From Paenalicyclobacillus ferrooxydans (GTDB lineage Bacteria > Bacillota > Bacilli > Alicyclobacillales > Alicyclobacillaceae): 64,000 nucleotides of DNA. The stretch's first letter is position 1; each line of letters begins with the position of its first letter. Made by a program: the position numbers and the translations under genes. The notes below the pieces were generated by a model, which saw nothing but the letters and a program-made list of their open reading frames with translations, was not told the origin of the DNA and ran no database searches. Where the stretch lies: NCBI RefSeq assembly GCF_001399675.1, contig NZ_LJCO01000107.1, positions 1 to 64,000 on the forward strand. Direction: 5' to 3'. Below are positions 26,215 through 35,030 of the stretch, piece by piece.

Positions 26215-27438
26215 GTGAATATTCTTATGTTTGCTGATCTCGTAGGGACAGGAGGTACTGAGCAGGCTTTTCGCGTTCTTGTAAATGAACTCATGAAGGA
26301 TGGTCACAAGGTGACGTTGATTGCATCAAGGCCCACACCTGGCTACACCCATGTTGTAATCCCTCAGGCCTTCGCTGATAATCCATTTCCCTTTGTTGCT
26401 AAAACATTGCAGAAAGGGATTCAAACCATTTTAGATGCAAATAAATTTGACGTGCTTGTTTATGGGCTCATGTTTAATTATGGTCTTATCCGATTTGCGC
26501 GGAGATACGGTATTCCTGCCATCAGATACTTACACGTAGCAAGCTGTGTATGCCCAAATAATCAAAAGTATCGTTTTGGCGTAAGTAGCGTCTGTAATGA
26601 GGCATTTGGGCTTCACTGCGTTGTACATAGAAAGGCGCGCGGATGTCACTTCGATGGTGGGCGGAAGCAGTACTCTTTCCTCGGTTTCTTGCGGAGTTTG
26701 ATGACAAACTATGCAGCTAGATACTGGGACAGCAGGCTTGATAGGATTGTCGCGAATTCAGAGTATGTTCGCTTCCTCTACATACAGTCAGGATACCCAA
26801 AGGATAGGCTAGTGCTAAGTTATCCTCCAAATCGTTTTTTAGGTATGGGGACTGCGAAGAATGTATCGAAAGAAAAATTCGTGCTGTACTCCGGAAGAAT
26901 TGAGGGGGTTAAGGGCTTAAGTGAACTTCAACAGATTCTTGCCCAATTGCCTGAAAACGTAAAGCTGCATGTGGCTGGGGTTGGTGGTCAAGTGGACGAA
27001 CTGCAACAGTTCGCACAAAAACGCAACCTGAAGCACAAACTCGTGTACTTGGGGTTTCTTCAGGATATCGAACTGAAAGAACAGCTTGAACTTGCAACAG
27101 TTTGCGTAATGCCCAGTCACTTACCAGAAACTTACGGGCTGTCAGGCGCAGAAGCCATTGCGCTTGGTACCCCGGTGGTAGCCTACGACGTGGGTGGAGT
27201 TAGAGAATGGTTGGTGAGCGACCAACATGGAAAGCTGGTCTCTCCTGAATCTTCAGAGAAGTTTGTTTCTTCTGTGCTCGAAATCCTTGGGGCACCTTGG
27301 CGAGTCCATCAAGACAGCACCGTTGTAAGTAGCGGGCGCAGGTACGTCAACGAGTTCTACCAGTACGTTCATACGTTGCTTAATGAGAGAGGTGAGACGC
27401 AGCATGGGAACGCCACCGTCCGTCTCCATCATCATTAA
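26215..27438 (+). CDS. Family 4 glycosyltransferase
   Basis: GTG 26215 follows AAAAAAAGGGGGGGACT. The 407-aa GT-B protein starts MNILMFADLVGTGGTEQAFR (the GGTE loop) and carries VLYSGRIEGVKGLSELQQIL and the EX7E motif in PETYGLSGAEAIALGTPVVAY. A cysteine-rich insert near residues 108-145 (SCVCPNN, SVCNEAFGLHC, GCHFDGG) is unusual and recalls the Cys clusters of some GT4 enzymes from capsule loci, possibly metal-binding. First gene of a three-gene overlapping operon. Confidence 0.85.
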   Translation: MNILMFADLVGTGGTEQAFRVLVNELMKDGHKVTLIASRPTPGYTHVVIPQAFADNPFPFVAKTLQKGIQTILDANKFDVLVYGLMFNYGLIRFARRYGIPAIRYLHVASCVCPNNQKYRFGVSSVCNEAFGLHCVVHRKARGCHFDGGRKQYSFLGFLRSLMTNYAARYWDSRLDRIVANSEYVRFLYIQSGYPKDRLVLSYPPNRFLGMGTAKNVSKEKFVLYSGRIEGVKGLSELQQILAQLPENVKLHVAGVGGQVDELQQFAQKRNLKHKLVYLGFLQDIELKEQLELATVCVMPSHLPETYGLSGAEAIALGTPVVAYDVGGVREWLVSDQHGKLVSPESSEKFVSSVLEILGAPWRVHQDSTVVSSGRRYVNEFYQYVHTLLNERGETQHGNATVRLHHH

Positions 27439-28474
27439 CAATTTTAACTATGCGAAGTACGTTCGAGATGCAGTTGATAGTGCATTACACCAGACCTATG
27501 CCTTGGTAGAGGTTATCGTTGTGGATGACAAATCGACGGATGACTCGTTGGAGGTACTTAGGCGGTACGGGTCTAGCATCAAACTCGTTGCGCTTGATAA
27601 AAATTTAGGGCAGGGAGGAGCTATGAATGCAGGATATGAACAATCAACAGGTGACATTGTATTCTTCTTAGATGCTGACGACAGACTTGCTTCAGATATT
27701 GTGTCGCGCGTCGTTGAAGTGATGCTTCATCACGATTACTCAAAAGTACATTTCCCCCTGTCCACGATACACGAAGACGGTACTGAATTTGAGCCGATTC
27801 AGTTAGTGCCACAAACGACATTGCCCTCGGGGAATGTCACTAGAATGTCTGTGTCTCAAGAGAGGACTTGGCCACCTACATCTGGAAATGCGTACACCAG
27901 GAAGTCCTTACGGAAAATCATGCCTATTCCAGAAGTTCCGTTTCGGATTGCAGCAGATGTTTGGTTGAATGTTCTCGCTCCTTATACCGGACCCATCAAT
28001 GCAGTCCATTCAGTAGGAGGCTTTTACCGCGTTCACAATGAGAACCACTCAAATTTTAACAGGATTGTTTCCATTGAGGAGCAGGAACAACTAGCGCTAA
28101 ACGTGATGTCTCGTGCACACGTTGTAGAAGCTTGGGCCAACAAAAACGTGAAACCAAAGTATCGGCACCGCTTGGTTGATCCTTGGCCTGATTCTGTACG
28201 CCTACTGTTTTTGCTTAGTGCCATTAAGTCTCCCTGTCCTGCAATTACGAATGTGACTCCGGTCCAACTATTTGTACGGGGTATAAGGGCATCACGAAAA
28301 ACAAAGGTCAAATTCGATATCCGCTCAGTGCTGTGGTTTCTATTTTGGTTTGGCCTGCTTCTGCTGCTTCCTCGTAGTCAGTTCACGGACTCTCTTTCGC
28401 GAGCATGTCTTACTGGCCAGAAGTCGTTTAAAGCGAGTTTACGAAGTGCATTGAGTGGGAGGGAGGCTTCGTGA
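27404..28474 (+). CDS. Family 2 glycosyltransferase with C-terminal membrane segment
   Basis: ATG 27404 lies 8 bp after AGAGGTGA and overlaps the previous gene by 35 bp, so translation is probably coupled. The 356-aa protein starts with VSIIINNFNYAKYVRDAV, then VVDDKSTDDSLEVL, KNLGQGGAMNAG and the metal site FLDADDRL. Near the C-terminus a hydrophobic helix (SVLWFLFWFGLLLLLP) likely anchors it to the membrane. Inverting GT-A enzyme adding a sugar to a lipid-linked acceptor. Confidence 0.85.
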   Translation: MGTPPSVSIIINNFNYAKYVRDAVDSALHQTYALVEVIVVDDKSTDDSLEVLRRYGSSIKLVALDKNLGQGGAMNAGYEQSTGDIVFFLDADDRLASDIVSRVVEVMLHHDYSKVHFPLSTIHEDGTEFEPIQLVPQTTLPSGNVTRMSVSQERTWPPTSGNAYTRKSLRKIMPIPEVPFRIAADVWLNVLAPYTGPINAVHSVGGFYRVHNENHSNFNRIVSIEEQEQLALNVMSRAHVVEAWANKNVKPKYRHRLVDPWPDSVRLLFLLSAIKSPCPAITNVTPVQLFVRGIRASRKTKVKFDIRSVLWFLFWFGLLLLLPRSQFTDSLSRACLTGQKSFKASLRSALSGREAS

Positions 28475-29511
28475 ATATCTTGGTAGTAACTGGCTACCAC
28501 GTGGATGATGACTGGGTTCGATTAAAGTTATTCGCCCATCTATCTAGCCACGGACACCAAGTGTATAGACTTGATCAACCATCGTTTTGGATTAAAAATT
28601 TGCGACACCATAACTCACAGAAAATGATCGTTCCGAATATACTTGTCCCTTCAAGATTTGCTTCCGAGTCTCATACGCGTCGTGCGCAGGTCGCGGCTTT
28701 GCGTAAGTGGACTGACACGATAGACCTGGTGTGGATTATGCATCCGGACTCTCATTGGATATGGTCCAATTTTCCAAAGGCATTAAAAGTTTACGACGCT
28801 TTTGACCATTTTCCAGCTCTTGAGCCACAGAGGTATGATTCTCTCTACCTGACCGAACAGCACGTAGTTGAGAATGCTGACCTTGTGCTTTGTGCATCGA
28901 ATGCAAATTATAATCGTTTGCGTAGTATCTCTAGGGATTGTATGTATCTTCCAAATGCTGTTGATCCAGAAACGATGTTTGCTCCTTCCACGCAACAACG
29001 TGGTCCAATTTTAGGGGTTGTGTCTTATTCGGAGTCACGCGTGAATTGGGACCTTCTTGACAGCGTGTCTCAATGGAACAGTTCTTTCACAATTGAAGTC
29101 GTGACCCACTCCACGCGTTCTACTAGGGGCAACATTCGTGTGCTAGGTCCTGCGCCTGTAAAACAACTTCGGAACGTCATGTGTAACTGGCAAGTGGGGC
29201 TGATTGCTTATCCAGAAAGTGAATTCAATCGATATGCTGGTCCCTTGAAAATTTTCGAATATGTTGCCGCTGGTTGTAATGTCGTTGGTATTGCAAACCC
29301 TGAGGTGAAGGAATACTCGCGGCGGTATCCATTTATTTTCTACGCAGATAAAGGTACAGAATTTCTGGACTGCGTAAGTACGGCATTGGAACATCCTCTG
29401 TTAGCGGAACAGCAAGGAGATTTCTTGAGTAAGGAGAACTGGGCTAAACGCGCAGCTGCTGTAAATGGAGCTATTGCAAGTATTCAGGGAAGAAGCGCCG
29501 CCACGTTCTGA
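28471..29511 (+). CDS. GT-B glycosyltransferase (GT1/GT4-like)
   Basis: GTG 28471 overlaps the previous stop by 4 bp (GTGA), a tightly coupled arrangement. The 346-aa protein starts MNILVVTGYHVDDDWVRLKL and contains KVYDAFDHFPAL, ADLVLCASNANYNRLRS and the donor-site motif YAGPLKIFEYVAAGCNVVGI, where K-I-x-E-Y-x-A-x-G replaces the classical EX7E, as in many teichuronic acid and spore-coat glycosyltransferases. Last intact gene of this operon; decayed sequence follows. Confidence 0.8.
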   Translation: MNILVVTGYHVDDDWVRLKLFAHLSSHGHQVYRLDQPSFWIKNLRHHNSQKMIVPNILVPSRFASESHTRRAQVAALRKWTDTIDLVWIMHPDSHWIWSNFPKALKVYDAFDHFPALEPQRYDSLYLTEQHVVENADLVLCASNANYNRLRSISRDCMYLPNAVDPETMFAPSTQQRGPILGVVSYSESRVNWDLLDSVSQWNSSFTIEVVTHSTRSTRGNIRVLGPAPVKQLRNVMCNWQVGLIAYPESEFNRYAGPLKIFEYVAAGCNVVGIANPEVKEYSRRYPFIFYADKGTEFLDCVSTALEHPLLAEQQGDFLSKENWAKRAAAVNGAIASIQGRSAATF

Positions 29512-29642
29512 AACCATGTGTTCGCCGACCACACACCTTGCATCGAGGACATAGAACACAAGTCTCAGTTGCTTCCCTAAAATTTTGTTTGATCTAAGGC
29601 GCTTTTGAGGTTCTCACAAAGACATGCTTTGGGGGATGGTAC

Positions 29643-30180
29643 TATGAACTTGGGTATTGTGGTACCTACAACAAGATCCGACAATTTATCTCTTGCACGG
29701 CCAGAGTCATAGGACAGATCTCTATTAAGTGTCTGCGCAATATGTCAGACTGTACTGGGGGATACTTTGCTTTCCGTCGATCCTTTGTTGAGGTCGTACG
29801 CTCGACCCCATCGGATGGAAGAGTATGATGGAGATTTTCGTTGAAGGTTGTTATGCGACCGTAAATGAGCTCTCGTATAGTTTTGTTCCACCTTCGCGAG
29901 CATTTTAGCTACTTGCGGCATATTGATCGACTCGTGAAAAGCAGTTCTGAAAAGAGACGCTTTTACTTGTTCTGCTCGGTCGGGGCTCTTGGCGTCTGCG
30001 TGAACCTCTTAGCGTTAAGCGTGCTGTTGCATTGGTTTGATATGCATCCTCTTGCATCATCCATCGTTGCGTCATTCATTGCATGCTGAACAACTTCTTC
30101 TGGAACGACAGAGTTACGTGGAAAGAGCATCATGGCTCCGTTCTTTATGAGGAATTAGTGCCAAGTGACGTGGCCATATA
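29643..30180 (+). pseudogene. Decayed copy of the GT2-GtrA gene at 2242
   Basis: Pieces in all three plus frames align in order with the product of the 2242 gene: ARVIGQISIKCLRNMSDCTGGYFAF, with the next part RLDPIGWK-like only after a frame change (DPIGW survives as TPSDG in one frame), then MEIFVEGCYATVNELSYSFV, then REHFSYLRHIDRLVKSSSEK, RRFYLFCSVGALGVCVNLLA, and finally NFFWNDRVTWK-like sequence after a TGA. The N-terminal ~130 residues with the nucleotide-sugar site are gone and there are several frameshifts. This is a dead duplicate, implying past duplication or import of a second polysaccharide segment. Confidence 0.8.
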
Positions 30181-30287
30181 ATAAGTGAGGGTGCTTTGAG
30201 ATGCTGGTAGGTGAGTCGAAGACGAGTTTTCCACGACCATGCTTATCAAATTCAGAGATGGCCAACAGTAGTACGGAGGGCTGAGTC

Positions 30288-31277
30288 ATGAGGGTGTCGG
30301 TAGTTATCCCGTCATATCAACGACCTGACATGCTAATACGGTGCTTGAAGGCCATTGATGCCCAACAGAGGCTACCAGACACAGTTATCGTTGTTTGCCG
30401 GGCTACGGACGCTGAATCTATTCAAAGAGTACATACATGGAGAACAGAAACGAGTGTGGTATCTCGGCTAGAGTTGGTGTCTGAGCCGGGGCAGATAGCT
30501 GCTCTGCGTGTCGGACTTGCGGCCGTGAAAAGCGAGATCGTCGTCTTCACGGACGATGACACCATCCCTACACCCGACTGGATGGCTCGACTGTTGTCTT
30601 ATTATCGTGATCCGTTAGTTGGAGGTGTTGGGGGAAGAGATCTCATTGGTGGTGTATTCACAGAGCCCACCTGCCGTAAGGTCGGGACCTTGACCTGGTA
30701 CGGTAGACTGCTCGGAAATCACCATTTAGGGTGTAACGGGGTACAAGAGGTCGATGTATTGAAAGGGGCGAACGCCTCATTTAGAACGCATCTCGTATCA
30801 TTGCCGGATTTCTTCCGCGGTACCGGGGCTGAAGTTCATAACGAAGTCTTCGTCTGTTTTCGAATTCGAAAGTTGGGCTACAAGCTCATCTATGACCCAT
30901 CTATCTGTGTGGAGCACTACCCCGCACCTCGTTTTGACATCGACCAAAGAGACATGGTCGTCCCACAAGCCATTCGTAACGCCTCATTCAACGTTAGCGT
31001 TACTGAAATCGCTCTGCTACCTTTGCATAAATTGGTAGTCCGCCTATGGTTTAGTTTATTCGTAGGTCAAAAGGGATCCCCAGGATTACTTCGCTACCTC
31101 GTAGCGGTTCTGCGAAGAGAAGATGGCGTGCTGGCTGAGTTTGCACCGACGCAACTGGGTCAATTTGATGCCCTGAAGTACTGTCTTAAGCGCAGGGTGA
31201 GAGGGGCTCAAAACGTAGATATGAGGATGACGAAAGAACAGTTCAAGACAGGTCGAACATGGTCCGGTTCCCCGTAA
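30288..31277 (+). CDS. Family 2 glycosyltransferase (WsfG/rhamnosyl-type)
   Basis: ATG 30288 follows CGGAGGGCTGAGTC. The 329-aa protein has the GT-A elements VSVVIPSYQRPDMLIRCL, VVFTDDDTIPTPDWMARLL with the DDD metal site, and DFFRGTGAEVHNEVFVCFRI, an E-x-D/E type base region, plus DPSICVEHYPAPR. Enzymes with this layout occur in S-layer glycan and rhamnan clusters, but the sugar is not certain. It stands alone downstream of the decayed GT2-GtrA copy and is the last gene of the polysaccharide locus. Confidence 0.82.
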   Translation: MRVSVVIPSYQRPDMLIRCLKAIDAQQRLPDTVIVVCRATDAESIQRVHTWRTETSVVSRLELVSEPGQIAALRVGLAAVKSEIVVFTDDDTIPTPDWMARLLSYYRDPLVGGVGGRDLIGGVFTEPTCRKVGTLTWYGRLLGNHHLGCNGVQEVDVLKGANASFRTHLVSLPDFFRGTGAEVHNEVFVCFRIRKLGYKLIYDPSICVEHYPAPRFDIDQRDMVVPQAIRNASFNVSVTEIALLPLHKLVVRLWFSLFVGQKGSPGLLRYLVAVLRREDGVLAEFAPTQLGQFDALKYCLKRRVRGAQNVDMRMTKEQFKTGRTWSGSP

Positions 31278-31348
31278 TTTGTGCAAAATTTGTACAGGCA
31301 CAGCCATGTATAAAACGGGTCGGGGGATGTAAAATCAGCTGCGCGCTT

Positions 31349-31393
31349 AGGGCACATTAGAACTTCGACTTTCTTCGACAGTGCCCTTCTCTT
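31349..31393 (+). terminator. Probable terminator between the polysaccharide and RiPP loci
   Basis: AGGGCAC (31349-31355) can pair with GTGCCCT (31381-31387), followed by TCTCTT. The loop is long (25 nt) but contains a smaller TCGA-A...TTCGA pairing. It separates two differently regulated transcripts. Confidence 0.4.
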
Positions 31394-31483
31394 AAAGAAG
31401 CTCGCTCAGCCGCAAATGGTCTGTATTCACCATTGTACGGCCGCAGTCTGAAGAGAATACGCAAATAATAACGGATTAAAATT

Positions 31484-31535
31484 GTTCGTTTTAATACAAA
31501 TTATTGTTCTCAATACAGAATGAATGTGTTATACT
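31484..31535 (+). promoter_or_regulatory. Lasso operon promoter with two SinR-type sites
   Basis: Two imperfect operators, GTTCGTTTTAATACAA (31484-31499) and GTTCTCAATACAGAAT (31506-31521), are 22 bp apart, about two helix turns. Five bases after the second lies an extended -10 box, TG-T-TATACT (31527-31535). The same operator-to--10 distance is seen before the other two peptide genes. Confidence 0.6.
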
Positions 31536-31559
31536 CGTTCTATGGGGAGGTGATCCACA

Positions 31560-33503
31560 ATGAGCGCCATCGCTGGTCTTTATAACTTAAATGATGAAGA
31601 GTCTGTTTCAATTGAACAACGAAACGGCATGATGAAAGCCTTGGAAAGATTCCCGGCGGACGATATTCGGGTCTGGCAAAAAGGTCCTGTGTTCTTGGGC
31701 TGCCACGCTCAATGGATCACACCAGAATCCATCGGGGAACAACTTCCGTTTTATGACTCTGAACGGAAATGTGCCATTACGGCTGATTCTATCATAGATA
31801 ACCGTGAGGAACTCTTCGAAGCTCTTCAAGTCGGGCGTGAAGATCAAAAAATCATTCCTGATAGCCTGCTTATACTCCTCGCATATTACAAGTGGGGAGA
31901 AGACTGCCCAAGGCATCTCATTGGTGACTTCGCTTTCATGATTTGGGATGAAAGAGAAAGGAAGTTTTTTGGGGCGAGGGATTTTTCGGGCACGAGAACA
32001 CTTTATTATACGATATCTTCAAGCCAGTTTGCCTTTTGCTCGACGATGGAACCATTGATAGGACTACCAGGTTCAGATAAGAGATTACATGAACAGTGGC
32101 TAGCGCAATATCTGGCTATATCAGTGCCTGTTGATGCTGTAGATTGCTATATAACACCATATGCATCAATCAAGCAAATTCCTCCTTCCCATAGTTTTTC
32201 GGTCAGAGAGGGTAGGATTAGGTTTAATCAATATTGCACTTTAACTCCGGGTAAACGATTAAAGCTTAAATCAGACGACGAGTATGTTGAGGCTTTTCGG
32301 GATGTTTTTCAAAAAGCCATCACGTCACGTTTGCGCACTTTTCGCGGAGTGGGATCTCAATTAAGTGGTGGATTAGATTCTGGTTCTATTGTAAGTTTTG
32401 CGGTAAAAGCTCTAAAGGGAGAAAAGCAATTACATACATTTAGTTATATTCCCCCCAATGATTTTGTTGATTTCACGTCTAAATACTTATTGGCTGATGA
32501 GAGGCCGTTTATTCACAAGACAGTGCAGCATGTCGGTGGAGTTGCTCCTCATTATCTGGATTTAGAAGGAAAGAACCCCTTCACTGAGATTGACGATGTG
32601 ATTGGAATAATAGAGACGCCATACAAATTTTTTCAGGCTGCATTTTGGGTGAAAGGGATATTTGAGAAGGCTAAAGAGGAAAATGTTGGTATAGTATTGT
32701 CTGGCGCAAGAGGTAATGTAGGCATATCCTGGGGGCCGGCGTTAGACTACTATTCCCTGCTTTTAAGAAAAATGAAGTGGTTTCGGCTTATCTCAGAATT
32801 AAATCAGTATAGTCAAAAGGCCGGGGGATCAAGACGCAGAACAATGTCTTTGATTACAAGAACAGCATTCCCTATTTTAGACCGACTGTTTTCCTCGGAT
32901 GAGCCAACTGAAACAGAGCCGCAGTTGATTAACCATGAGTTTGCAAGGAGAAGTAATGTTTATCACAAACTTAGTGATTATGGAATAGACGAAACAGGCT
33001 GGTTATCTTCAACGAATGTTTATGAGCAAAGAAGGAGACATTTTCAAGATGTTTTTCATTGGGACACGACGAACAAATTTACAGCAAAATTATCATTGGT
33101 TTACGGTTTGCAGTTTCGAGATCCATCAAATGATTTAAGGGTACTACGTTTTTGCTTATCAGTCCCAGAAGAGCAATATGTTCAGAAGGGATTGGATCGT
33201 GCTTTGCTAAGAAGGGCTACGGAAAAATATCTACCAGATGGAGTTAGATTGAATCAAAGTTACCGAGGAATACAAGGTGCCGATTGGGTTCACCGGATGG
33301 CTCCATATTGGGAAGCATTTCTTAGTGAAGTAAGAGAGCTCATTAAGGATGAGCGAATATTAGAATATGTAGACGGCCAAGTAATAAAGGAAGCTTTATC
33401 AACGGCTGAAATAGGGCCTCAGTGCAATAATGCCTTCAATATTCATTATGTTTTGTTAATGCGAAGTGTTGTTTTGTATCGGTATTTAAAAAAATCAGCT
33501 TGA
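31560..33503 (+). CDS. Lasso peptide macrolactam synthetase (asparagine synthase-like, C protein)
   Basis: ATG 31560 follows GGGGAGGTGATCCACA. The 647-aa protein has an N-terminal glutamine-amidotransferase-like domain (MSAIAGLYNLN), in which the usual catalytic Cys2 is Ser, as expected for a lasso cyclase that needs no ammonia, and a C-terminal ATP-pyrophosphatase domain with the loop GSQLSGGLDSGSIVS (~267-280). It adenylates an Asp/Glu side chain of the peptide and closes the ring onto the core N-terminus. The precursor gene follows after 18 bp. This and the next genes to 35474 are clearly more AT-rich than their surroundings, suggesting separate acquisition. Confidence 0.9.
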   Translation: MSAIAGLYNLNDEESVSIEQRNGMMKALERFPADDIRVWQKGPVFLGCHAQWITPESIGEQLPFYDSERKCAITADSIIDNREELFEALQVGREDQKIIPDSLLILLAYYKWGEDCPRHLIGDFAFMIWDERERKFFGARDFSGTRTLYYTISSSQFAFCSTMEPLIGLPGSDKRLHEQWLAQYLAISVPVDAVDCYITPYASIKQIPPSHSFSVREGRIRFNQYCTLTPGKRLKLKSDDEYVEAFRDVFQKAITSRLRTFRGVGSQLSGGLDSGSIVSFAVKALKGEKQLHTFSYIPPNDFVDFTSKYLLADERPFIHKTVQHVGGVAPHYLDLEGKNPFTEIDDVIGIIETPYKFFQAAFWVKGIFEKAKEENVGIVLSGARGNVGISWGPALDYYSLLLRKMKWFRLISELNQYSQKAGGSRRRTMSLITRTAFPILDRLFSSDEPTETEPQLINHEFARRSNVYHKLSDYGIDETGWLSSTNVYEQRRRHFQDVFHWDTTNKFTAKLSLVYGLQFRDPSNDLRVLRFCLSVPEEQYVQKGLDRALLRRATEKYLPDGVRLNQSYRGIQGADWVHRMAPYWEAFLSEVRELIKDERILEYVDGQVIKEALSTAEIGPQCNNAFNIHYVLLMRSVVLYRYLKKSA

Positions 33504-33521
33504 ATGAAGGGGGGTGAAACC

Positions 33522-33659
33522 ATGAAAAAGAATTGGAAAAAACCGGAAATAGAAGTATTGGATGTAAACATGACAATGACATCCCTGACCGGGACCAAAG
33601 TGACTGATCAAGTCTATCCGGCAGATACTTACATTCCGTCAGAGAGGGTTATTAGTTAA
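33522..33659 (+). CDS. Lasso peptide precursor, paeninodin-like (45 aa)
   Basis: ATG 33522 follows AAGGGGGGTGAAACC. The leader MKKNWKKPEIEVLDVNMTM is that of the paeninodin family, including the [Y/W]-x-x-P recognition motif (W5, P8) bound by the RRE protein. The ring acceptor is most likely D29. Using the rule that Thr occupies the second-last leader position, the core would start at L22, giving an 8-residue ring closed on D29; cleavage after M19, as in paeninodin, would instead need a 10-residue ring. The core ends in Ser45, the residue that kinases of this family phosphorylate. Too short for most ORF finders. Confidence 0.85.
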   Translation: MKKNWKKPEIEVLDVNMTMTSLTGTKVTDQVYPADTYIPSERVIS

Positions 33660-33668
33660 GTTCTATAG

Positions 33669-33758
33669 GATAGTCTACTTGAATTTCATACAAATGAAGC
33701 GAGTAGATTATCCGGGATTTAAGCCCTTATACGAAAGTTTAGGTATAAGGGCTTTATC
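33669..33758 (+). terminator. Tandem hairpins after the precursor gene (attenuator)
   Basis: A first hairpin pairs GGATAGTCTACTT with GAGTAGATTATCC; the second has a perfect 12-bp stem AAGCCCTTATAC (33721-33732) / GTATAAGGGCTT (33743-33754) followed by TATCTCT. Partial termination here would give more precursor transcript than enzyme transcript. Confidence 0.7.
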
Positions 33759-33788
33759 TCTATTAAGTGTTTCCAGGGGTGGAAAACA

Positions 33789-34742
33789 TTGAGTTTCGAA
33801 AGAGAAATGTTCTATAAAGCCTTTGGGTTAACGGTTTCAAGTGAAATTTACTTTTCGGAGTTAGAATCTATTCGTGGGAACATGGAGTCCCCAGATATTC
33901 GGATACAAATGGGGAATTTGACCGAGCTGCATTTTCCAGCTAACCGAGATCCAATTAAGTTAATTGTTCAGGGAAATGTAGTGGCTTTTCAATTTTACGA
34001 TATGGTTAGGTTTGCTATTGAAGAAGGGAAAGTAATCACTGTTTCACCTATGGAAGAAGCAGACGAAGATCTCATCCGACTATTTATACTCGGAACATGT
34101 ATGAGTGCCATATTAATACAAAGAAAGATACTACCGGTACATGGGAGCACGGTCCTCATCAATGGAAAAGCATATGCATTTGTGGGTGATTCCGGGGCAG
34201 GAAAGTCAACTCTGGCATCAGCTTTCTTGAACCAAGGATATCATTTGCTGACGGATGATGTGGTAGCTGTGACGTTTCCCCAAGAAAATGTACCTTTTGT
34301 TGTGCCTTCTTACCCGCAACAAAAATTATGGGAGGAGAGCCTAAATCAATTCGGTTTAGCTTCATCAAATTATTCACCTCTATTCAAACGGAACAATAAG
34401 TATGCCGTTCCGATTCCATCCAAGTTTCACAATCAAACGGTACCCTTAGCGGGGATTTTTGAGTTAGAAATCATCGAGGGTGGAGATATTGAGGTTAGAG
34501 AAATGAAAGGAATTAACAAATTAAGAACGTTAAGTACTAATACTTACCGAAATTTTATTATTCCCCAATTAGGCCTTATGGAATGGCATTTTAATCAGAT
34601 TAGTAAAATTGCGAATTCAACCAAAATTTATAATTTGAAGCGTCCGTCTGATGTTTTCACAGCACATGAATTGGTGGGAATCATTTTAAAAACGATTGAG
34701 GGAGGAAACGTCGATGTTAGTAAACTCGCTGCCGTTAAATAG
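33789..34742 (+). CDS. HPr-kinase-like lasso peptide kinase
   Basis: TTG 33789 follows CCAGGGGTGGAAAACA. The 317-aa protein has a poorly conserved N-terminus and a P-loop at 133-141 (GDSGAGKST), followed by LLTDDVVAV and PSYPQQKLW, the pattern of HPr kinase-like enzymes found in paeninodin-type lasso clusters, where they phosphorylate the C-terminal Ser of the precursor. This precursor does end in Ser. Databases often mislabel such proteins as aldolase or serine kinase. Next gene overlaps by 29 bp. Function by family and context: tailoring kinase. Confidence 0.82.
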   Translation: MSFEREMFYKAFGLTVSSEIYFSELESIRGNMESPDIRIQMGNLTELHFPANRDPIKLIVQGNVVAFQFYDMVRFAIEEGKVITVSPMEEADEDLIRLFILGTCMSAILIQRKILPVHGSTVLINGKAYAFVGDSGAGKSTLASAFLNQGYHLLTDDVVAVTFPQENVPFVVPSYPQQKLWEESLNQFGLASSNYSPLFKRNNKYAVPIPSKFHNQTVPLAGIFELEIIEGGDIEVREMKGINKLRTLSTNTYRNFIIPQLGLMEWHFNQISKIANSTKIYNLKRPSDVFTAHELVGIILKTIEGGNVDVSKLAAVK

Positions 34743-35004
34743 TAAGGTTGCGCAAAAACCAGGTAATATCGTGACGGATATGGATGGAGACAAGGTCATG
34801 TTAAGTATTGAGCAAGGAAAATACTATAATTTAGGAAGTATCGGTGGGGAAATTTGGGATTCCATGAAGGAACCAGTCCAAATAGACGCTATTATCACCC
34901 ATTTATTAAACGAGTATGAGGTTGAGGTCAGTGTTTGCAAGGAACATGTGCTTACGTTCATTTCTAATCTACTTAAAGAAGAACTTGTAGTCATTGAAGA
35001 TTAG
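34714..35004 (+). CDS. PqqD-type RiPP recognition element (lasso B1)
   Basis: ATG 34714 follows GGGAGGAAACGTCG within the 3' end of the kinase gene. The 96-aa protein is a PqqD-like winged helix-turn-helix: KPGNIVTDMDGDKVMLSIEQ, KYYNLGSIGGEIWDSM, then DAIITHLLNEYEV. It binds the W/Y-x-x-P leader of the precursor and presents it to the B2 protease. It is one of three PqqD-like proteins in the window, each beside its own peptide and exporter. Confidence 0.88.
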   Translation: MLVNSLPLNSKVAQKPGNIVTDMDGDKVMLSIEQGKYYNLGSIGGEIWDSMKEPVQIDAIITHLLNEYEVEVSVCKEHVLTFISNLLKEELVVIED

Positions 35005-35030
35005 AACGGTATGGGAAGGTTTGGAATAAC

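Noticed and set aside
30140..30155. SinR-type operator GTTCTTTATGAGGAAT
   Set aside because: Three mismatches, no -35/-10 boxes, and it lies in pseudogene sequence 130 bp from the next start; mentioned only as a possible relic.
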